Under the pieces are notes generated by a model. It was not told the DNA's origin, searched no databases, and saw nothing but the letters and a program-made list of their open reading frames with translations. From NCBI GenBank assembly GCA_950097605.1, contig CATNEU010000068.1:1-7742 (forward strand): a stretch of DNA of 7,742 nucleotides. Direction: 5' to 3'. Positions 4,933-7,742 of this stretch are shown in pieces. The DNA comes from an uncultured Oscillospiraceae bacterium (GTDB lineage Bacteria > Bacillota > Clostridia > Oscillospirales > Ruminococcaceae). The translations under genes and the position numbers were made by a program. Position 1 is the first letter of the stretch; each line of letters begins with the position of its first letter.

Positions 4933-5916
4933 ATGCAGGAGTATTTGCGTTGGGCGATCCTGGGCGCGGGCGCGATTGCAGACGAAATGGCGCGGACCCT
5001 GCGGGCGATGGGCAGGTATCCGTATGCGGTTGCAAGCCGGACGCATGGCAATGCCGTGCGGTTTGCGGAGACCCATCGGATCCCAAAGGTATACAGCCGG
5101 ATCGAGGAGATGTTTGCAGACCCGGCGGTGGACGCAGTGTATATCGCGTCGCCGCACAATACGCATGCGGCGTATCTGCGCGCCGCGCTGCAAAGCGGCA
5201 AGCATGTGCTCTGCGAAAAATCGGTTACACTGAACAGCCGCGAGCTGGCCGAGGCCATGGCGCTGGCCGCGGAAAACCGGGTGGTGCTGGCGGAGGCGAT
5301 GACGATTTGGCACATGCCGCTCTATCAAAAGCTCGGGGACCTTGTGCAGGGCGGCGCGCTGGGACGGGTGCGGATGTTGCAGGTCAGCTTTGGCTGCTGG
5401 AAGGAATACAACATGCAAAACCGCTTTTTTAACCCGGAGCTGGCCGGGGGCGCGCTGCTGGATATCGGCGTGTATGCACTGAGCCTCGCACGGCTCTTTT
5501 TGTCCAGCCAGCCCGACCGGGTGCAGAGCCAGGTCCGGCTGGCGCCGTCCGGGGTGGACGAGCAAGCCGCTGTGCTGCTGTCGAACCGGGAGGGGGAGAT
5601 GGCCGCAATTTCTCTGAGTCTGCATGCCAGGCAGCCCAAGCGCGCAGTGATTAGCTGCGAAAAGGGGTATATAGAAATCACGGATTTTCCCCGTGCCGAT
5701 GCAGCGGTTATTGTGGACGCTGCCACAGGCGAGCGGCGGCAGGTTACAGCGGGCAAAACAGCCGATGCGCTGCGGTACGAGCTGCTGCATATGGAAAGAG
5801 CCGTCCTGCACGGCGAGACGGAGGCTATGCGGCTTGGATTGACTGCCGACGTCATGTCGCTGATGACCGGCCTGCGCAGCGAATGGGGACTGCGGTATCC
5901 CGGCGAAGACTTGTGA
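4933..5916 (+). CDS. Gfo/Idh/MocA-family NAD(P)-dependent oxidoreductase
   Basis: Predicted cytoplasmic dehydrogenase acting on a sugar, cyclitol or diol; the exact substrate is unknown. The 327-residue protein has an N-terminal Rossmann fold with GAGAIA (11-16), then YIASPHNTHA (70-79) and the family's catalytic lysine segment CEKS (Lys96). The C-terminal domain carries GGALLDIGVYAL (172-183), with Asp177 and Tyr181 in the usual active-site block. This variant recalls the D-xylose dehydrogenase / dihydrodiol dehydrogenase-like branch. The usual EKP is EKS here, a minor variant. The length is typical. GGGAGG stands seven bases before the ATG. The next gene follows after 51 bases on the same strand, so this is probably the first gene of a short operon. 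Confidence 0.92.
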   Translation: MQEYLRWAILGAGAIADEMARTLRAMGRYPYAVASRTHGNAVRFAETHRIPKVYSRIEEMFADPAVDAVYIASPHNTHAAYLRAALQSGKHVLCEKSVTLNSRELAEAMALAAENRVVLAEAMTIWHMPLYQKLGDLVQGGALGRVRMLQVSFGCWKEYNMQNRFFNPELAGGALLDIGVYALSLARLFLSSQPDRVQSQVRLAPSGVDEQAAVLLSNREGEMAAISLSLHARQPKRAVISCEKGYIEITDFPRADAAVIVDAATGERRQVTAGKTADALRYELLHMERAVLHGETEAMRLGLTADVMSLMTGLRSEWGLRYPGEDL

Positions 5917-5918
5917 GG

Positions 5919-5944
5919 CGCCGCCCTACGCGGCGGGTTGTTTT
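5919..5944 (+). terminator. Possible weak terminator or attenuator between oxidoreductase and acetyltransferase genes
   Basis: CGCCGC (5919-5924) pairs with GCGGCG (5930-5935) around CCTAC. The stem is followed by GGTTGTTTT. The stem is short and the T-run is broken and offset by two bases, so termination is probably partial. It lies 2 bases after the oxidoreductase stop and 8 bases before the ribosome binding site of the next gene, where it could reduce expression of the downstream genes. Confidence 0.4.
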
Positions 5945-5952
5945 GCAGGCGG

Positions 5953-5959
5953 AAAGGAG
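5953..5959 (+). promoter_or_regulatory. Ribosome binding site AAAGGAG that sets a GTG start
   Basis: AAAGGAG is eight bases before GTG at 5968. The upstream in-frame ATG at 5938 lies before this site and would add ten unrelated residues, so GTG is preferred. Confidence 0.7.
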
Positions 5960-5967
5960 ACGGTTGC

Positions 5968-6852
5968 GTGATAGATTTTGCAAGGGCGGGCGACCTGCCC
6001 GCGCTGCGGGCGCTCTGGCAAACCTGCTTTGGCGACCCGGCGGATTATATTGATACGTTTTACCGTTCGAGCGCCTATGCTCCGGAAAGTACGCTGGTGT
6101 GGCGCGAGGACGGAACGCCTGTTTCGGTTGTCCACATGCTGCCCGTGTGGATGCGCCTGGACGGGGAGGTGCTGCCGGGGCAGTATATCTATGCAGCCGC
6201 AACGCTTCCCTCCTGCCGCGGCCGCGGTCTGGTATCCGTGCTTTTGGAAGAGGCCTGCCGGCTGGGAAAGGCGCGCGGGCAGGTGTTTTCCTGTCTGGTG
6301 CCGGGCGGGCCGGGCCTGTTTGCCTTTTATGAAGCGCGCGGCTACCGCACCCTGTTTAAGCGGCGGAGATGGATCTGGAGTCCGGCGGAGGGCGCTGCCC
6401 CTGTGGAGAAGCTGACGGCTTCGGCCTGCGATTTTTCCACATTTGCGCAGCGCAGAGCCGCCATATTTGGACAAAGAAACCGATTTGTCTACTGGGATAT
6501 TGGGCAACTTGAATATATTTTCTCTGAAATACAGGGTTTATCGGGGAAAATCTTAAAAATTGAAGGAAAAAGTAGACAAGGGTATGCGGTTTGTTATAAA
6601 ATAAAAGACAGTTTGGTTGTCAAGGAGCTGGGAATGCAGCAGGACGCGCTCGAAGGAGCCATGCAGGCGCTCTGCGCCCACTTCGGCGTCTCCCGGCTGG
6701 AGGCCTTCCTGCCGGCGGATACGCCCCGTGCGCCGCAGAGCGCCGGACTTGTTGGCTTCGGCATGTGCCGCTTTTTGGAGCGGGACGCACAGAGAGGATT
6801 TGAAAACGCCCAGCATCGGGATGCGCCCTATATGAACCTGATGCTGGACTGA
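5968..6852 (+). CDS. GNAT-family N-acetyltransferase
   Basis: Transfers an acetyl group from acetyl-CoA to an amine of unknown identity. From the GTG start the protein has 294 residues. The GNAT core is N-terminal: a beta strand with YIYAAATLP (74-82), the acetyl-CoA pyrophosphate loop CRGRGLVSVLLEEA (83-96) and the motif B segment FYEARGY (120-126). About 165 further residues follow, longer than a minimal GNAT domain (about 150 residues), so a second domain is present. This resembles the two-domain GNAT proteins common in Firmicutes; I cannot name the second domain. Part of it (about residues 171-211) is encoded by strikingly AT-rich DNA. The stop codon overlaps the ribosome binding site of the DJ-1 gene, so the two are translated from one message. 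Confidence 0.85.
   Translation: MIDFARAGDLPALRALWQTCFGDPADYIDTFYRSSAYAPESTLVWREDGTPVSVVHMLPVWMRLDGEVLPGQYIYAAATLPSCRGRGLVSVLLEEACRLGKARGQVFSCLVPGGPGLFAFYEARGYRTLFKRRRWIWSPAEGAAPVEKLTASACDFSTFAQRRAAIFGQRNRFVYWDIGQLEYIFSEIQGLSGKILKIEGKSRQGYAVCYKIKDSLVVKELGMQQDALEGAMQALCAHFGVSRLEAFLPADTPRAPQSAGLVGFGMCRFLERDAQRGFENAQHRDAPYMNLMLD
6470..6612. other. AT-rich patch inside the acetyltransferase gene
   Basis: By hand count, 6481-6600 holds 41 G/C in 120 bases (34%), against 70% at 6361-6420 and 72% at 6661-6720. The reading frame continues without a break. Codons in the patch shift to AAA, ATT, ATA and TTT where neighbouring stretches use GC-ending codons. The patch encodes residues of about 168-215 in the C-terminal half of the protein. 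It may be a gene-conversion tract or a poorly constrained inserted segment. Confidence 0.7.
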
Positions 6853-6867
6853 AAGGAGGCATTTGCG

Positions 6868-7398
6868 ATGGTCTATGTGTTTTTAGCAGATGGCTTTGAG
6901 GAAATAGAAGCGGTTACAACAATAGACATCCTGCGGCGTGCGGAGCTCGACGTACGAATTGCCGGTGTGGGCGGCAGGCTGGTCCGCGGCGCGCATGGCA
7001 TCACCGTTTGCGCCGACGCCCAAGTGGAGGAGCTGGATACGGGGGGAGTGCAGATGATCGTGCTGCCTGGCGGCATGCCGGGCACGCTGCACCTTGAGCG
7101 CTCGGAGAGCGTCTCGCGCATGATCGACTACGCGGCGGAAAACGGTGTTTGGATCGCGGCGATTTGCGCCGCACCCTCGATTCTTGGACATAAAGGCCTG
7201 CTGCATGGCCGGAAGGCCGTCTGCTATCCCGGTTTTGAGGAGCAGCTTGCAGGCGCGGCGGTCACCGGCCGCATGGTGGAAACAGACGGGCCGTATATTA
7301 CGGCAAACGGCCCCGGCGCAGCCGTGGAGTTCGCGCTGGAGCTCGTTGCCCGGCTGACCTCGCGCGAGCGGGCGCAAAAGCTGAGGGCGTCGTTATAA
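6868..7398 (+). CDS. DJ-1/PfpI (YajL/ThiJ-like) family protein
   Basis: The 176-residue protein matches the DJ-1 fold. ADGFEEIEA (7-15) supplies the conserved acidic residue Glu14. The nucleophile-elbow cysteine is Cys100 in AAICAAPSIL, and CYPGFEEQL (119-127) gives the tyrosine-containing segment usual in bacterial YajL-type members, in place of the human DJ-1 histidine. Members of the family are reported as glyoxalases, deglycases or oxidative-stress chaperones; which applies here is open. AAAGGAGG is eight bases before the ATG and overlaps the stop codon of the acetyltransferase gene. The cyclo-ligase gene starts one base after its stop codon, so the two are very likely translationally coupled. 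Confidence 0.93.
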   Translation: MVYVFLADGFEEIEAVTTIDILRRAELDVRIAGVGGRLVRGAHGITVCADAQVEELDTGGVQMIVLPGGMPGTLHLERSESVSRMIDYAAENGVWIAAICAAPSILGHKGLLHGRKAVCYPGFEEQLAGAAVTGRMVETDGPYITANGPGAAVEFALELVARLTSRERAQKLRASL

Positions 7399-7399
7399 T

Positions 7400-7742
7400 A
7401 TGCGCGGGCTGGATCTGAAAAACTACAAAATTTCACTGCGCAACCGCTATAAAGAACTCCGGCGCGGGCTTGGCGAAGAAAAAAAGAAACAGATGGATGC
7501 GGCGATCTTTGCGAAGGTGACGGGTCTGCAGGTGTATCAAAACGCGGAGACCGTGCTGGTCTATGTGTCGACGCCGATCGAGGTGGATACCCATGCGCTG
7601 ATCCGGCACGCACTGGCGCAGGGCAAGCGCGTTGCGGTTCCCTACTGCATTCCCGGAACCGTGCAGATGGAGTTTTACTATATCTCGTCGATGGACGAGC
7701 TCGCAAGCGGCACCTTCGGCGTGCTCGAACCCAATCCGGGAA
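7400..7742 (+). CDS. 5-formyltetrahydrofolate cyclo-ligase, N-terminal part (cut by window end)
   Basis: Converts 5-formyltetrahydrofolate to 5,10-methenyltetrahydrofolate with ATP, returning an inhibitory folate to the active pool. The first 114 residues are visible and the frame is open to the right edge; family members have about 180-200 residues, so over half is present. Recognisable parts are the basic N-terminal helix LRNRYKELRRGL (13-24), VYVSTPIEVDTHALI (54-68, the substrate-binding S-x-x-x-EVDT block), GKRVAVPYC (75-83) and GTFGVLEPNP (104-113). The ATG at 7400 comes one base after the DJ-1 stop codon (TAATATG). GAGGG about 11 bases upstream is a weak ribosome binding site, so translation probably depends on coupling. 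It is the last gene seen in the plus-strand group. Confidence 0.9.
   Translation, partial: MRGLDLKNYKISLRNRYKELRRGLGEEKKKQMDAAIFAKVTGLQVYQNAETVLVYVSTPIEVDTHALIRHALAQGKRVAVPYCIPGTVQMEFYYISSMDELASGTFGVLEPNPG

Noticed and set aside
4912..5811. Minus-strand open frame of 299 codons opposite the oxidoreductase gene
   Set aside because: It is the antisense shadow of a gene with a clear Rossmann motif and catalytic lysine.

Overview
The window looks like chromosomal DNA from a GC-rich member of the Firmicutes, most likely class Clostridia (Oscillospiraceae-like). The evidence is strong AAAGGAGG-type ribosome binding sites, a lipoprotein signal with a typical low-GC-type N-terminus, protein families common in gut Clostridia, and coding GC that by eye is near 60-70%. 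No marker gene is present, so the taxonomic call is inference. No phage, IS, CRISPR, tRNA or rRNA signal is visible.

Layout. Positions 1-403 are gene-free and full of inverted and diverged direct repeats; they end in a strong rho-independent terminator that serves the minus strand. Positions 404-3124 (minus strand) form a three-gene NitT/TauT-type ABC importer operon, in transcription order ATPase, permease, substrate-binding lipoprotein. The first two genes overlap. A stem-loop lies in the gap before the lipoprotein gene. Positions 3125-3361 are a divergent control region with a perfect AAAACCA/TGGTTTT dyad. Positions 3362-4726 (plus strand) encode a class-3-like aldehyde dehydrogenase. After a 206-base gap with a hairpin and a possible promoter, four plus-strand genes follow closely: a Gfo/Idh/MocA oxidoreductase, a GNAT acetyltransferase, a DJ-1/PfpI protein and a 5-formyltetrahydrofolate cyclo-ligase cut by the right edge.

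How they fit together. The importer is a complete unit whose substrate cannot be read from sequence; sulfonates, pyrimidine or thiamine precursors and similar small molecules are the usual cargo of the family. The plus-strand genes are small housekeeping or detoxifying enzymes. Aldehyde dehydrogenase, DJ-1 and 5-FTHF cyclo-ligase can each be seen as removing reactive or inhibitory metabolites, but a joint pathway is only a hypothesis.

I do not see a clearly new biological system. The points most worth a second look are a sharp AT-rich patch inside the acetyltransferase gene, the repeat cluster at the left edge, the TTG start of the ATPase, and several structured intergenic elements. All start choices rest on ribosome-binding-site spacing read by eye.
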